A stretch of 64,000 nucleotides of DNA. Source: Klebsiella michiganensis. Its GTDB lineage: Bacteria; Pseudomonadota; Gammaproteobacteria; Enterobacterales; Enterobacteriaceae. The stretch is taken from NCBI RefSeq assembly GCF_002925905.1, contig NZ_PRDB01000001.1:248001-312000 (forward strand), written 5' to 3'. The notes under the pieces are model-generated. The model was not told the DNA's origin, did no database searches, and saw only the letters and a list, made by a program, of their open reading frames with translations. Below, one piece after another: positions 38,048 to 52,835 of the stretch (positions are counted from its first letter, which is position 1; every line of letters begins with the position of its first letter). A program made the translations under genes and the position numbers.

Positions 38048-38197
38048 ACGTGCCGTTCCTTTCTCTTTTTTACCTTACCAGTATGCCATCTGGCGGCTTA
38101 CTTCGTTGGTTAAAACGGCAAAACGCCGGTTTTTTGCTACATTACGCGCCGTAATGATGAAAAAAGAGGCGGTTAAAAAGTTTTTTGCATTTAGCCC

Positions 38198-38345
38198 TTG
38201 TCACTTCGGAATTACTCCCTATAATGCGCTCCCACTGACACGGAACAACGGCTTACAGCCCGCCGGGTCAGCGGGATTCAGCGATGAATACCGGCAGAGA
38301 AAAGCGGAATTAAACGCTTGACTCTGAATGAGGAAAGCGTAATAT
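38198..38345 (+). promoter_or_regulatory. rRNA operon promoters P1 and P2
   Basis: P1 has TTGTCA (38198-38203), a 16-bp spacer, TATAAT (38220-38225) and the G/C-rich discriminator GCGCTCCC typical of stringent control. P2 has TTGACT (38318-38323), a 16-bp spacer and TAATAT (38340-38345). The A/T-rich stretch at about 38156-38192 upstream of P1 looks like an UP element with Fis sites further up. Confidence 0.9.
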
Positions 38346-38383
38346 ACGCCACCTCGCAACGGTGAGCGAAAGCCGCGTTGCAC

Positions 38384-38395
38384 TGCTCTTTAACA
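38384..38395 (+). promoter_or_regulatory. rRNA leader boxA antitermination site
   Basis: TGCTCTTTAACA is the canonical boxA bound by NusB-S10. A second boxA-like TGCTCTTTA lies in the 16S-23S spacer at 40155-40163. Confidence 0.88.
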
Positions 38396-38525
38396 ATTTA
38401 TCAGACAATCTGTGTGGGCACTCAAAGTGACATGGATTCTTAACGTCGCAAGACGAAAAATGAATACCAAGTCTCTGAGTGAACACGTAATTCATTACGA
38501 AGTTTAATTCACGAGCATCAAACTT

Positions 38526-40065
<1,540 letters not shown>

Positions 40066-40271
40066 CCTTAAAGAACCTGCCTTTGTAGTGTCCACACAGA
40101 TTGTCTGATGAATGATGAATTTCAAAATGTACTGTGAAGTGCATTGTGAAATTTTGCTCTTTAAAAATCTGGATCAAGCTGAAAATTGAAACGACACACT
40201 GTTCAAGTGTGTTCGAGTCTCTCAAATTTTCGCGACACGACGATGTTTTACGAAACATCTTCGGGTTGTGA
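40066..40271 (+). other. 16S-23S spacer without a tRNA gene
   Basis: The spacer is only 206 bp. It contains a boxA-like element and the processing-stem sequences flanking both rRNAs, but no tRNA gene: neither tRNA-Glu nor the tRNA-Ile/tRNA-Ala pair seen in E. coli spacers, and no GTTCGAATC-type T-arm. All of it is accounted for by leader-like and processing sequences. Confidence 0.85.
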
Positions 40272-43176
<2,905 letters not shown>

Positions 43177-43244
43177 ACAACGCCGAAGATGTTTTGGCGA
43201 TTTGAGAGATTTTCAATACAGCTTGATACAGATTAAACAGAATT

Positions 43245-43364
43245 TGCCTGGCGGCGACAGCGCGGTGGTCCCACCTGACCCCATGCCGAACTCAGAAGTG
43301 AAACGCCGTAGCGCCGATGGTAGTGTGGGGTCTCCCCATGTGAGAGTAGGGAACTGCCAGGCAT
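43245..43364 (+). rRNA. rrf: 5S ribosomal RNA
   Basis: A complete 120-nt gene from TGCCTGGCGGC to CTGCCAGGCAT, with complementary ends. A single copy; no tRNA gene follows it. Confidence 0.97.
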
Positions 43365-43378
43365 CAAACAAGTGAAGA

Positions 43379-43407
43379 GCCCATCCTGACGGATGGGCTT
43401 TTTGCGT
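43379..43407 (+). terminator. rRNA operon terminator
   Basis: An 8-bp stem GCCCATCC/GGATGGGC with loop TGAC is followed by a T-run. Confidence 0.93.
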
Positions 43408-43474
43408 TTTTGTCGCCTGAAACTATCAGCAGATGCCTTCAGAAGGCGCGATCATGGCTATATCTCTGCAATAA

Positions 43475-43993
43475 CTATCGGTCCTCGTTAAACCCCGTTA
43501 ACCACTGCATAATAAAAGCGGCTATTTGCGGGACATCATTTAAATCTAACAATGGAAGCGACGTCTCGACCGGCGTATCGCTGGCTATGGCAATCACATC
43601 ATCGTCATAAGCTAATTCTTCAATACTATGTCCGCTGTTTTGCCGAAAAAGCAGGATTTTGGGCACAGCTTCATGCTTAAAACCCTCAACCAGGACTAAA
43701 TCTAACGTTGATGCATCCATTCGGCTAACCAACCATTCCAGATCCAGCGGAGGCTCTTCGGGTGTTTCCGTCATTAATGCCCAACGCTGGGAGCTGGCGA
43801 CAATCGTCTGAGCCGCTCCGGCTTTACGCAGTTCATAGCTGTCTTTACCGGGCTTATCCACGTCCATATCGTGATGAGTATGTTTAATTAGCCCTGGCCG
43901 TAAGCCTTCCGCGCGCAGTGCCGGAATCAGCGACTTCAGTAGGGTGGTTTTACCTGTACCGCTCCAGGCTGCGATGGCTAAAAGCGGGATCAT
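43475..43993 (-). CDS. mobB: Molybdopterin-guanine dinucleotide biosynthesis protein B
   Basis: The 172-aa GTP-binding P-loop protein has the Walker A motif [15 protein letters not shown] near the N-terminus. It assists MobA in making the MGD cofactor. It overlaps the mobA stop by 4 bases and converges on the rRNA operon. It marks the right flank that E. coli has beside rrnA. Confidence 0.95.
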   Translation of the reverse strand: MIPLLAIAAWSGTGKTTLLKSLIPALRAEGLRPGLIKHTHHDMDVDKPGKDSYELRKAGAAQTIVASSQRWALMTETPEEPPLDLEWLVSRMDASTLDLVLVEGFKHEAVPKILLFRQNSGHSIEELAYDDDVIAIASDTPVETSLPLLDLNDVPQIAAFIMQWLTGFNEDR

Positions 43994-44571
43994 GATGGCA
44001 CCTGCATACGTTGCAAATCGTCGAGAGTATTGACGTTAATAAATGCTGATTTTACATCGCTAAAATCGACGCTATGACCGCCAATTTTGCGCAGAAATAC
44101 CATTACCCGTCTTTCTCCTGCCGCCAGATACGTTTCCAGTTCGCCGATCGCCTCGCGATTCACCAGAGCAATGGCCGGATGGTCACGTTCACCATCGTGT
44201 ACCCAAACGGCTGGAGAGGATTTTCTCTGCTGTGTTAAGCGCGTCGCCAGAAATGATGGGATAAATGGCGTATCACAGGGACAAAACAGAAACCACTCGC
44301 CCTCAACCTGATGCATTACGGAAAGCATGCCGGCCAACGGCCCGGGAAAGTCGTTCAGAGAGTCGGTAATAATCGGGTAGCCGCTGCTTCGCCAGCAATC
44401 AAGATTGCGGTTAGCGCTAATTACCAGCTTTGTAACCTGCGGCTGCAGCGCATCGGCGACATGACGCCACAGGGCTTTACCTTTCAGCAGCTGTAATCCT
44501 TTATCTATTCCTCCCATGCGCGAGCCTCTTCCTCCCGCCAGCACGACGCCGGTTATGACCTTGCCCTGCAT
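43990..44571 (-). CDS. mobA: Molybdenum cofactor guanylyltransferase
   Basis: The 193-aa enzyme transfers GMP from GTP to molybdopterin. It has the nucleotidyltransferase signature [21 protein letters not shown] and the CPCDTPFI metal-binding segment. It is first of the mobAB operon and divergent from yihD. Confidence 0.96.
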   Translation of the reverse strand: MQGKVITGVVLAGGRGSRMGGIDKGLQLLKGKALWRHVADALQPQVTKLVISANRNLDCWRSSGYPIITDSLNDFPGPLAGMLSVMHQVEGEWFLFCPCDTPFIPSFLATRLTQQRKSSPAVWVHDGERDHPAIALVNREAIGELETYLAAGERRVMVFLRKIGGHSVDFSDVKSAFINVNTLDDLQRMQVPS

Positions 44572-44642
44572 ATTAATATCGCCTCTTTCATTGTGGGATT
44601 GTCCCTGCTAACGTATTCCTATCAAGAGTAAGGAGCATTGCT

Positions 44643-44912
44643 ATGAAATGTAAACGTCTGAATGAAGTCATTGAACTCCTCCAGCCAGCCTGGCAGAAAG
44701 AACCCGAGCTGAATTTAATGCAATTTTTGCAAAAACTGGCAAAAGAGGCCGGATACACCGGTGAGTTGAGCGATCTCTCTGACGATATTCTGATTTATCA
44801 TCTGAAGATGCGCGACTCGGCAAAAGAAGCCGTTATTCCCGGGATTCAGAAAGATTATGAAGAAGATTTTAAAACCGCGCTGCTACGCGCTCGCGGCGTG
44901 ATTAAAGAGTAA
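44643..44912 (+). CDS. yihD: Conserved DUF1040 protein YihD
   Basis: An 89-aa, soluble, mostly helical protein with AAGGAG before the ATG. Length and position between mobA and srkA match E. coli yihD. Function is unknown. It probably belongs to the Cpx-linked yihD/srkA/dsbA neighbourhood. Confidence 0.93.
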   Translation: MKCKRLNEVIELLQPAWQKEPELNLMQFLQKLAKEAGYTGELSDLSDDILIYHLKMRDSAKEAVIPGIQKDYEEDFKTALLRARGVIKE

Positions 44913-44987
44913 AAGGTTGTAAGCGCTGCCGCGGAATCGGCAATGAGATGATATCCTGTATCATTCGTACGATTATCGGATGTCAGG

Positions 44988-45974
44988 ATGCACGATAAGG
45001 CTTTCACTTTTCAGACGCTTCACCCGGATACCATCATTGATGGCTTATTTGATCTGGGAATGCGGGTGGACTCCGGTCTCACTCCGCTTAATAGCTATGA
45101 GAACCGGGTTTACCAGTTTCAGGACGAAGATCTTCGCCGCTATGTGGTGAAGTTCTATCGTCCTGAGCGCTGGTCCGCCCAGCAGATCCTCGAAGAACAT
45201 CAGTTTTCCCTCCAGCTCGTGCAGGACGAAGTCCCTGTAGCGGCGCCGTTGTCGTTTAACAACAGTACCCTTCATCAGCATCAGGGATTCTTTTTCGCCG
45301 TATTCCCAAGCCTGGGTGGACGTCAGTTTGAGGCGGATAACCTCGATCAGATGGAATGGGTTGGGCGCTACCTTGGCCGTCTGCATCAAACTGGACGCAA
45401 ACAGCGTTTTGTCGCGCGTCCGGAGATAGGGACGAATGAGTATCTTCTTGAGCCACGCCAGGTCTTTGAGCTTTCCCCGCTGATACCTGCAGGTCTGAAA
45501 GAGGCTTTTCTCAGCGCTACCGATAAGCTGATTGATGCGGTAATGGCGCAATGGCACGGACGCGCCAATATTTTACGGTTACACGGTGATTGCCATGCGG
45601 GAAACATCCTCTGGCGCGATGGGCCACTGTTTGTTGATTTAGATGATTCACGTAATGGACCTGCTATCCAGGATCTGTGGATGTTGTTGAACGGCGATAA
45701 AGCCGAACAACGGATGCAGCTTGAGATGATCATTGAAGCGTATGAAGAGTTCAGCGCTTTCAATACCGATGAAATTGCCCTCATCGAACCTTTACGTGCA
45801 ATGCGGTTAGTTTATTATCTGGCGTGGTTATTAAGGCGCTGGGAAGATCCCGCTTTTCCTAAAAACTTCCCGTGGTTAACCGGGGAAGATTACTGGCGCG
45901 GGCAGACAACAACTTTTCTTGAGCAGGTAAAGGTTCTGCAGGAACCGCCTCTTCAGTTAACGCCAATGTATTAA
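44988..45974 (+). CDS. srkA: Stress response kinase A (YihE)
   Basis: The 328-aa Ser/Thr protein kinase has an aminoglycoside-phosphotransferase fold. The catalytic loop LHGDCHAGNILW and the metal-binding DLDDS are intact. In E. coli it is Cpx-regulated, protects against stress-induced death through MazF, and is cotranscribed with dsbA, which follows by 27 bases here. Confidence 0.96.
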   Translation: MHDKAFTFQTLHPDTIIDGLFDLGMRVDSGLTPLNSYENRVYQFQDEDLRRYVVKFYRPERWSAQQILEEHQFSLQLVQDEVPVAAPLSFNNSTLHQHQGFFFAVFPSLGGRQFEADNLDQMEWVGRYLGRLHQTGRKQRFVARPEIGTNEYLLEPRQVFELSPLIPAGLKEAFLSATDKLIDAVMAQWHGRANILRLHGDCHAGNILWRDGPLFVDLDDSRNGPAIQDLWMLLNGDKAEQRMQLEMIIEAYEEFSAFNTDEIALIEPLRAMRLVYYLAWLLRRWEDPAFPKNFPWLTGEDYWRGQTTTFLEQVKVLQEPPLQLTPMY

Positions 45975-46001
45975 TGTGATATATCCAGGAGAGAATTAAT
46001 C

Positions 46002-46625
46002 ATGAAAAAAATTTGGCTGGCGCTGGCTGGTATGATTCTGGCTTTCAGTGCATCCGCTGCCCAGATCACCGACGGTAAGCAGTATATTACCCTCGATAAG
46101 CCCGTTGCCGGTGAGCCGCAGGTGCTCGAGTTTTTCTCGTTCTACTGCCCGCATTGCTATCAGTTTGAGGAAGTTCTTCATGTATCAGATAACGTGAAGA
46201 AAAAGCTGCCTGAAGGCGTCAAAATGACGAAATACCACGTTGAGTTCCTGGGTCCGTTAGGCAAGGATCTGACTCAGGCGTGGGCCGTTGCGATGGCGCT
46301 GGGTGTGGAAGATAAAATTACCGTGCCGATGTTTGAAGCGGTACAGAAAAACCAGACCGTCCAGACCGTGGCCGATATCCGTAAGGTCTTCGTTGACGCC
46401 GGCGTTAAAGGTGAAGATTACGATGCAGCCTGGAACAGCTTCGTGGTGAAATCCCTGGTGGCTCAGCAAGAGAAAGCCGCCGCTGATTTCCAGCTGCAGG
46501 GCGTGCCGGCTATGTACGTTAACGGTAAATACCAGCTTAACCCGCAGGGTATGGATACCAGCAACATGGACGCATTTGTTGCCCAGTATGCCGATACCGT
46601 TAAGCAGCTCGTTGAGAAGAAATAA
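46002..46625 (+). CDS. dsbA: Periplasmic thiol:disulfide oxidoreductase DsbA
   Basis: The 207-aa thioredoxin-fold oxidase introduces disulfides into secreted proteins. A 19-residue signal peptide ends FSASA-AQ. The active site C49-P50-H51-C52 and the cis-Pro loop GVPAMYV are intact. It is one residue shorter than E. coli DsbA near the EFLGPLGKD segment. DsbB reoxidises it. Confidence 0.98.
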   Translation: MKKIWLALAGMILAFSASAAQITDGKQYITLDKPVAGEPQVLEFFSFYCPHCYQFEEVLHVSDNVKKKLPEGVKMTKYHVEFLGPLGKDLTQAWAVAMALGVEDKITVPMFEAVQKNQTVQTVADIRKVFVDAGVKGEDYDAAWNSFVVKSLVAQQEKAAADFQLQGVPAMYVNGKYQLNPQGMDTSNMDAFVAQYADTVKQLVEKK

Positions 46626-46632
46626 AAAATAA

Positions 46633-46657
46633 ACGCCGGTTACTGACCGGCGTTTTT
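46633..46657. terminator. Terminator between dsbA and yihG
   Basis: An 8-bp stem ACGCCGGT/ACCGGCGT is followed by TTTTT on the plus strand. A-rich DNA on the other side could serve the convergent yihG. Confidence 0.88.
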
Positions 46658-46674
46658 CTTTTCTGCGCCCACAA

Positions 46675-47574
46675 TTATTTCTCTGCCTGCTGCATTATTT
46701 CCGTTAACTGCCGATCTTTCTCTTCCCAAAGCCTGTTTAGCCAGCGCTGAAAGCGTCGCTTAAAGTTTTTGTCATTTACATAATCGCCGTGCAGCTCTTC
46801 CGTCACAGGTTCAAGACTGACTCTCACCACAATCCGCGTCAATCGGCCGCTCAGCATGTCATAAAACGGCTTTTGGTTGTTTTCCGGATAGCATAACGTG
46901 ACGTTCAAAAGCTTATCAAACTGCGAGCCGAGCACGCTTAATGCCATGGCAATACCCGCAGCCTTTGGCGATAACAGATTCTGGTAAGGCGAACGGGCCT
47001 GCTGTTGCTTTTCTTCCGTGAAACGAGAGCCTTCGACAAAGTTAACAATCGTTGTTGGATGCGCGCGGAATTTCTCGCAGGAGCGGCGAGTGGTTTCAAC
47101 ATCTTTGCCCCGGCGTTCTGGATGGCGGAGTAAGTAGCCTCGGGAATAGCGGCGCATAAAAGGCATATCCAGCGCCCAGCAGGCCAGCCCAATAAACGGC
47201 ACCCAGGCGAGCTGTTGCTTGAGGAAATATTTATTCATCGGGATATGTTTGCGAAACAGCACGCAAAGCACCACGATATCTGCCCAGCTATGGTGGTTGC
47301 TGATGAGCAGATACCAGTTTTTCTTATTCAGGCCATCCAGGCCCTGTACATCCCATTTAAGCCAGGGATTAAGAGGCAGCAGCAGAGCCAGCCCTTCACA
47401 CCAGCAGTACATCATGAAATTGCAAAAAACGGATATCGAGCGCCAGACCGCAGGAATAGGCACAAGAAGTTTAATCAGCCCGGCGACGATGATTGGCACC
47501 GAGCAGATTATGGTGACTATGATAGTCAGGGCGATACTCAGCGGGAGCGTTATCGCGGCGAGTAATCTCGACAT
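46675..47574 (-). CDS. yihG: 1-acyl-sn-glycerol-3-phosphate acyltransferase YihG
   Basis: The 299-aa PlsC-family acyltransferase has two N-terminal membrane segments, the HX4D catalytic motif NHHSWADI and the second motif NFVEGSRFT. It acylates lysophosphatidic acid, with a minor role beside PlsC in E. coli. The reading frame continues upstream of the chosen ATG with a few residues resembling the E. coli N-terminus, but no start codon is visible there. yihF, which precedes yihG in E. coli, is absent. Confidence 0.93.
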   Translation of the reverse strand: MSRLLAAITLPLSIALTIIVTIICSVPIIVAGLIKLLVPIPAVWRSISVFCNFMMYCWCEGLALLLPLNPWLKWDVQGLDGLNKKNWYLLISNHHSWADIVVLCVLFRKHIPMNKYFLKQQLAWVPFIGLACWALDMPFMRRYSRGYLLRHPERRGKDVETTRRSCEKFRAHPTTIVNFVEGSRFTEEKQQQARSPYQNLLSPKAAGIAMALSVLGSQFDKLLNVTLCYPENNQKPFYDMLSGRLTRIVVRVSLEPVTEELHGDYVNDKNFKRRFQRWLNRLWEEKDRQLTEIMQQAEK

Positions 47575-47970
47575 AGTTAATTTATTCAGAAAGTTAGATT
47601 GACAAAGAACGCGTTTAAACGGCGCAAGAGGCTGATTTTACCAGAAAATAGCGTAAATAACGGGTCTTACCAGAACAGAAAAATTTTCGGATCTTATATC
47701 CACATGGAACATTGAGTCGCCATGGTGTTATTAAAGCAAATTATGCGTGTATAACTTAATGATAAATATGAAATAATTTGTTTATGGATGATTTAATTAA
47801 CGATTGTTTGGCTGTCGTTATAAAAATATTCACAAAGTTATCCACAGGATAGCCCATAACGCGATCGAAAGGATCGCAGAATCTTTTCGACGAAATGCGG
47901 GAAAAATTCAGGATTTAATGCCCGTCTGTGGCATCCTTTACCGATAATCTGATAAACAGGCACGGAAATT
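47575..47970 (+). promoter_or_regulatory. polA upstream region with a perfect DnaA box
   Basis: An A/T-rich 396-bp divergent spacer. A perfect DnaA box TTATCCACA lies at 47838-47846, about 125 bases before polA, and DnaA is known to stimulate polA in E. coli. No confident -10/-35 pair and no gene were seen. Confidence 0.6.
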
Positions 47971-50760
47971 ATGGTTCAGATCCCAGAAAACCCTCTCATC
48001 CTCGTTGACGGCTCCTCTTACCTTTATCGGGCATATCACGCGTTCCCCCCGCTGACGAATAGCGCTGGTGAACCGACAGGCGCAATGTATGGCGTGCTGA
48101 ATATGCTGCGAAGCCTGATCCTGCAGTATCAACCGACCCACGCTGTCGTCGTGTTTGATGCCAAGGGGAAGACTTTCCGTGATGAACTGTTTGAGCACTA
48201 TAAATCTCATCGCCCGCCGATGCCGGACGATCTGCGTGCGCAGATCGAGCCGCTGCATGCCATGGTAAAAGCGATGGGCCTGCCGCTAATGGCTGTTCCT
48301 GGCGTAGAAGCCGATGATGTCATCGGTACCCTGGCGCGTGAAGCTGAAAAGGTCGGGCGTCCGGTACTGATTAGCACCGGCGATAAAGATATGGCCCAGC
48401 TGGTTACGCCGGGTATTACGCTGATTAACACCATGACCAACACTATCCTTGGCCCCGATGAAGTGGTGACGAAATACGGCGTACCACCGGAGCTGATCAT
48501 CGATTTTCTGGCCCTGATGGGAGATTCATCGGACAATATTCCAGGCGTACCTGGCGTGGGAGAAAAGACAGCGCAGGCGTTACTGCAGGGGCTGGGTGGT
48601 CTTGATACGTTATACGCTGAGCCTGAAAAAATCGCCGGGCTGACCTTCCGCGGCGCAAAAACGATGGCCGCAAAGCTGGAACAGAATAAAGAGGTGGCGT
48701 ACCTCTCTTATCAGCTGGCGACGATCAAAACGGACGTTGAGCTGGAGCTGGGCTGTGAAGATTTGCTGGTTGCGCAACCCGTCGCTGATGAACTGCTCAC
48801 GCTGTTTAAAAAATATGAATTCAAACGCTGGATCACCGATGTAGAGTCCGGCAAGTGGATGCAGGCAAAAGGCGCTAAGCCTGCGGCAAAGGCGGTTGTA
48901 GCGGTGGCTGACGTGGCCGATGCGGAGGAGGAAACCGCGACGGCGCTCTCTTCTGAAAATTATGTCACGATCCTTGATGAAGAAACGTTGTTGACCTGGG
49001 TTGAGAGCCTGAAGAAAGCGCCGCTTTTTGCCTTTGATACCGAAACTGACAGCCTCGATAACGTATCCGCCAATATGGTCGGCTTATCCTTCGCCATTGA
49101 GCCTGGCGTAGCGGCCTATGTACCGGTTGCCCATGATTATCTGGATGCACCGGATCAGATCCCGCGCGACCGTGTCCTTGAACTGCTGAAACCGCTACTG
49201 GAAGATGACAAGGTTCTGAAGGTTGGGCAAAACCTCAAATATGACCGCGGTATCCTGGCTAACTACGGTATTGAACTGCGCGGTATTGCCTTTGATACCA
49301 TGCTGGAATCCTACATTCTTGACAGCGTGGCGGGCCGCCATGATATGGATAGCCTCTCCGATCGCTGGCTGAAGCACAAAACCATTACCTTTGAAGAGAT
49401 AGCGGGTAAAGGTAAAAACCAGCTCACCTTCAATCAGATTGCGCTGGAAGAAGCGGGCCGCTACGCGGCGGAAGATGCCGATGTCACGCTGCAGCTGCAC
49501 CTCAAAATGTGGCCTGAACTTCAGCAAAATGAAGGCCCGCTGAACGTCTTTAAAAATATTGAAATGCCGCTGGTGCCGGTGCTATCCCGCGTGGAGCGTA
49601 ACGGGGTGAAGATTGATCCGGCCGTGCTGCATGCGCATTCTCAGGAGATAGCCAAACGCCTGATTGAACTGGAGAAGAAGGCGTATGATATCGCGGGTGA
49701 GGAGTTTAACCTCTCTTCGCCGAAGCAGCTGCAAACCATCCTGTTTGAAAAACAAGGTATTAAGCCGCTGAAGAAAACCCCGGGCGGCGCGCCGTCTACC
49801 TCAGAAGAGGTGCTGGAAGAGCTGGCGCTGGACTATCCGCTGCCGAAAGTCATCCTCGAGTATCGTGGTCTGGCAAAACTCAAATCCACCTATACCGATA
49901 AGCTGCCGCTGATGATCAGCCCGAAAACGGGCCGGGTTCACACCTCTTATCACCAGGCGGTTACGGCAACGGGACGTTTGTCGTCTACAGACCCGAACTT
50001 GCAGAACATTCCGGTGCGCAACGAAGAAGGGCGGCGCATCCGTCAGGCGTTTATTGCTCCGGAAGATTATCTCATTGTCTCTGCCGACTACTCGCAAATT
50101 GAACTGCGCATCATGGCGCATCTTTCCCGTGACAAGGGTCTGCTGACCGCGTTTGCGGAAGGGAAGGATATCCACCGCGCGACGGCGGCAGAGGTCTTTG
50201 GTTTGCCGCTGGAGAGCGTCAGCAGCGAACAGCGCCGCAGCGCGAAGGCGATCAACTTCGGCCTGATTTACGGTATGAGCGCATTCGGCCTTGCGCGCCA
50301 GCTCAATATTCCACGCAAAGAAGCGCAAAAGTATATGGATCTCTACTTTGAGCGCTATCCGGGCGTGCTGGAGTATATGGAGCGCACCCGCACCCAGGCC
50401 AAAGAGCAGGGGTATGTTGAAACGCTTGATGGCCGTCGTCTCTACCTGCCGGACATCAAATCCAGCAACGGCGCACGCCGCGCCGGTGCCGAGCGTGCGG
50501 CGATCAATGCGCCGATGCAGGGAACCGCTGCCGACATTATTAAGCGCGCGATGATCGCCGTAGATAGCTGGTTATTAAGCGAAAAACCGCGCGTGCGGAT
50601 GATTATGCAGGTACACGATGAACTGGTCTTTGAAGTGCATAAAGACGACCTTGAGGCGGTTGCGAAAAAGATCCACGAACTGATGGAAAGCAGCACGACG
50701 CTGGCGGCTCCGCTGCTGGTGGAAGTGGGGAGTGGAGAAAACTGGGATCAAGCGCACTAA
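47971..50760 (+). CDS. polA: DNA polymerase I
   Basis: The 929-aa enzyme has three intact domains: a 5'-3' exonuclease (residues 1-320; [21 protein letters not shown]), a proofreading 3'-5' exonuclease ([11 protein letters not shown], near residue 355) and a family A polymerase with motif [11 protein letters not shown], motif [15 protein letters not shown] and motif [10 protein letters not shown]. It processes Okazaki fragments and repairs DNA. Transcription is co-oriented with replication. Confidence 0.98.
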   Translation: MVQIPENPLILVDGSSYLYRAYHAFPPLTNSAGEPTGAMYGVLNMLRSLILQYQPTHAVVVFDAKGKTFRDELFEHYKSHRPPMPDDLRAQIEPLHAMVKAMGLPLMAVPGVEADDVIGTLAREAEKVGRPVLISTGDKDMAQLVTPGITLINTMTNTILGPDEVVTKYGVPPELIIDFLALMGDSSDNIPGVPGVGEKTAQALLQGLGGLDTLYAEPEKIAGLTFRGAKTMAAKLEQNKEVAYLSYQLATIKTDVELELGCEDLLVAQPVADELLTLFKKYEFKRWITDVESGKWMQAKGAKPAAKAVVAVADVADAEEETATALSSENYVTILDEETLLTWVESLKKAPLFAFDTETDSLDNVSANMVGLSFAIEPGVAAYVPVAHDYLDAPDQIPRDRVLELLKPLLEDDKVLKVGQNLKYDRGILANYGIELRGIAFDTMLESYILDSVAGRHDMDSLSDRWLKHKTITFEEIAGKGKNQLTFNQIALEEAGRYAAEDADVTLQLHLKMWPELQQNEGPLNVFKNIEMPLVPVLSRVERNGVKIDPAVLHAHSQEIAKRLIELEKKAYDIAGEEFNLSSPKQLQTILFEKQGIKPLKKTPGGAPSTSEEVLEELALDYPLPKVILEYRGLAKLKSTYTDKLPLMISPKTGRVHTSYHQAVTATGRLSSTDPNLQNIPVRNEEGRRIRQAFIAPEDYLIVSADYSQIELRIMAHLSRDKGLLTAFAEGKDIHRATAAEVFGLPLESVSSEQRRSAKAINFGLIYGMSAFGLARQLNIPRKEAQKYMDLYFERYPGVLEYMERTRTQAKEQGYVETLDGRRLYLPDIKSSNGARRAGAERAAINAPMQGTAADIIKRAMIAVDSWLLSEKPRVRMIMQVHDELVFEVHKDDLEAVAKKIHELMESSTTLAAPLLVEVGSGENWDQAH

Positions 50761-50815
50761 GTATTCGGTAAGGAAGGTCATTTCTTGTAAGTGAGTAACA
50801 TAACTTATCGCATTT

Positions 50816-50831
50816 TGTGATGATCATTTGA
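50816..50831 (+). promoter_or_regulatory. CRP-like site upstream of Spot 42
   Basis: TGTGA-TGATCA-TTTGA matches a CRP half-site with a weak second half, centred about 84 bp upstream of the Spot 42 start. cAMP-CRP represses spf in E. coli. A -10-like TAGAGT lies at about 50895-50900. Confidence 0.5.
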
Positions 50832-50907
50832 ATTTGCTATGTAAAGAGTGAAAAAAAACTACAAAAAATGCTTTATCCGTAACCGAAAGAAGAGTAGAGT
50901 TAAAGAC

Positions 50908-51016
50908 GTAGGGTACAGAGGTAAGATGTTCTATCTTTCAGACCTTTTACTTCACGTAATCGGATTTGGCTGAATATTTTAGCCGCCCCGGTCATTTATG
51001 ACCGGGGCGTTTTTTA
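50908..51016 (+). ncRNA. spf: Spot 42 regulatory RNA
   Basis: The 109-nt RNA starts GTAGGGTACAGAGGTAAG and ends with the GCCCCGGTC/GACCGGGGC terminator and a T-run. The 5' part is essentially identical to E. coli, and the terminator stem carries compensatory changes. This Hfq-dependent sRNA represses galK and many catabolic genes when glucose is present. Confidence 0.97.
50926..50973 (+). CDS. spfP: SpfP, 15-residue protein encoded in Spot 42
   Basis: ATG at 50926, 15 codons (MFYLSDLLLHVIGFG) and TGA, preceded by AGAGGTAAG. The ORF equals the E. coli small protein SpfP, which binds CRP and blocks activation of some targets, making Spot 42 a dual-function RNA. Confidence 0.8.
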   Translation: MFYLSDLLLHVIGFG

Positions 51017-51109
51017 TTGCGCGAAAGAAAATTTTTTGCGTATCGATGCTGATGAGGCGGGCTACCCGGATAGAGCCTCACGCGCCGCTATCCGGAGAGG
51101 TTAGCGAGA

Positions 51110-51742
51110 TTATTCGCCGTCTTCAGAGGCTTCCTGAGGAGGGATATCGTTATACCAGCTATCCAGCTTCTGCCGTAGTTTATCCACGCCCTGCTTCTTC
51201 AGGGAAGAAAACGCTTCGACCTGCACATCTCCGTTAAAGGTGGTGACCGCTTCACGAACCATGGCGATCTGCGCTTTTCGCGCGCCGCTGGCCAGCTTAT
51301 CGGCTTTGGTTAGCAGCACCAGTACCGGGATATCGCTTTCCACCGCCCATTGGATCATCTGCTGATCGAGATCTTTAAGCGGATGACGAATATCCATCAA
51401 CACAACCAGCCCTTTCAGACAGAGGCGTTTCTCCAGATATTCACCCAGCGCGCGCTGCCACTTGATTTTCATCTCTTCCGGAACCTGGGCATATCCATAG
51501 CCCGGCAGGTCGACCAGGCGCTTGCCTTCAGCGACTTCAAACAGGTTGATAAGCTGCGTACGGCCTGGCGTCTTCGAAGTACGCGCGAGGCTTTTCTGGT
51601 TAGTCAGCGTGTTCAGCGCGCTGGATTTCCCGGCGTTAGAGCGGCCAGCAAAGGCCACTTCAATACCGGTATCGGCAGGAAGATGGCGGATATCTGGCGC
51701 GCTAGTGACAAAATGCGTCAGTTGATAATTCCAGTTGGTCAA
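51110..51742 (-). CDS. engB: Ribosome biogenesis GTP-binding protein EngB (YsxC/YihA)
   Basis: The 210-aa essential GTPase has G1 [10 protein letters not shown]3 DLPGYG and G4 TKAD, and acts in cell division and large-subunit assembly. It is transcribed opposite to spf and csrC. Length is as in E. coli. Confidence 0.97.
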   Translation of the reverse strand: MTNWNYQLTHFVTSAPDIRHLPADTGIEVAFAGRSNAGKSSALNTLTNQKSLARTSKTPGRTQLINLFEVAEGKRLVDLPGYGYAQVPEEMKIKWQRALGEYLEKRLCLKGLVVLMDIRHPLKDLDQQMIQWAVESDIPVLVLLTKADKLASGARKAQIAMVREAVTTFNGDVQVEAFSSLKKQGVDKLRQKLDSWYNDIPPQEASEDGE

Positions 51743-52011
51743 GACGGTCGTCTCCGTTAAATCAGGCTTTGACGGGGATTATACCTGAACAACAGAAAAA
51801 GGCTGTTTTTACCGCACCTCATCGCTGTAAGTTAAAACCACAGTCTTTGTGAGACATTGGCTATTAGTTATATGCGAAATTCATGAGAAAAGTCTGATTA
51901 AAAATAATACAAAGTTATATAAATCATTGCGTTAAAATGAAAGAAAATTCTGAAACTCGTTTTTTTTCTGTACAGTCGGTTGTAGGTTTCCCGCAAACCA
52001 GTAAAGTAGCG

Positions 52012-52256
52012 GTCAAGGGCGAGGATGCTAACAGGATTATGACTCAGGATGAGGAGTCAGGAAGCGCCAGGAGGCGAAGACTACGGATTGTCAGGATGAC
52101 AAACGTCTGGAGACGTTTTAAAAGGAAATGGATGTAACAGGGATCGTTGGTAGCTAAAGGAAAGACAGGGTGTGTCGTTAGCTAACATGGAAAGTAGAAG
52201 CCCATTAAGGGTTGTCAGTGCGGAAAAAGGCGACAGAGTAATCTGTCGCCTTTTTT
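52012..52256 (+). ncRNA. csrC: CsrC regulatory RNA
   Basis: About 245 nt with many GGA motifs (GAGGATGC, CAGGATGAGGAG, CCAGGAGGCG, GTCAGGATGAC, TGGAGACG, AAGGAAATGGATG), several in short hairpin loops. It ends in the terminator AGGCGACAGA/TCTGTCGCCT followed by TTTTTT. It sequesters the RNA-binding protein CsrA and is driven by BarA-UvrY. Position between engB and yihI is conserved. The 5' end is estimated to a few bases. Confidence 0.93.
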
Positions 52257-52325
52257 CTTTGCTTGCTTTCTGCTAGATTCCGCCTCAATTCTATACTGAA
52301 GAAAACGGCCTGAAGATTACACAAC

Positions 52326-52832
52326 ATGAAAAAACCGACATCCGTACCTCGCGGCAAAAAAAATCGCAAAACGCGTGAAGAATTGAACCAGGAAGCTCGC
52401 GAGCGCAAGCATCAGAAGAAGCATCGCGGCCACGCGGCAGGAAGTCGTGCGACCGGCGGCGACACCGCTTCAGCAGGTAAAAAACAAGGTCAGCAGCAAG
52501 ATCCCCGAATTGGCAGTAAAAAACCAATCCCGCTGGGCGTAACTGAGAATGCTCCGGCGATTAAGCAGCATAAACCAAAGAGCGAGAAACCTATGCTTTC
52601 ACCGCAGGCTGAGCTGGATTTGCTGGAGAACGATGAGCGCCTGGACGCGCTGCTGGAACGTCTGGAAGAGGGCGGTACCCTGAATGCTGAAGAGCAAGCC
52701 TGGGTTGACGCTAAGCTGGATCGTATTGATGAGCTGATGCAGCAGTTGGGCCTCTCATACGATGATGACGAAGATGAAGAAGAGGAAGAGCGCAAAGAAG
52801 ATATGATGCGCCTGCTGAAGGGTGGAAACTAA
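52326..52832 (+). CDS. yihI: Der GTPase-activating protein YihI
   Basis: The 168-aa protein activates the ribosome-assembly GTPase Der. It has a very basic N-terminal half ([19 protein letters not shown]) and an acidic C-terminal half ([15 protein letters not shown] to [11 protein letters not shown]). Length is near the 169 aa of E. coli. It is followed after 3 bases by a small membrane ORF. Confidence 0.94.
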   Translation: MKKPTSVPRGKKNRKTREELNQEARERKHQKKHRGHAAGSRATGGDTASAGKKQGQQQDPRIGSKKPIPLGVTENAPAIKQHKPKSEKPMLSPQAELDLLENDERLDALLERLEEGGTLNAEEQAWVDAKLDRIDELMQQLGLSYDDDEDEEEEERKEDMMRLLKGGN

Positions 52833-52835
52833 CGT

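Noticed and set aside
51937-52137. 66-codon ORF across the csrC promoter and 5' half
   Set aside because: Overlaps the CsrC RNA with its GGA hairpins; no RBS.
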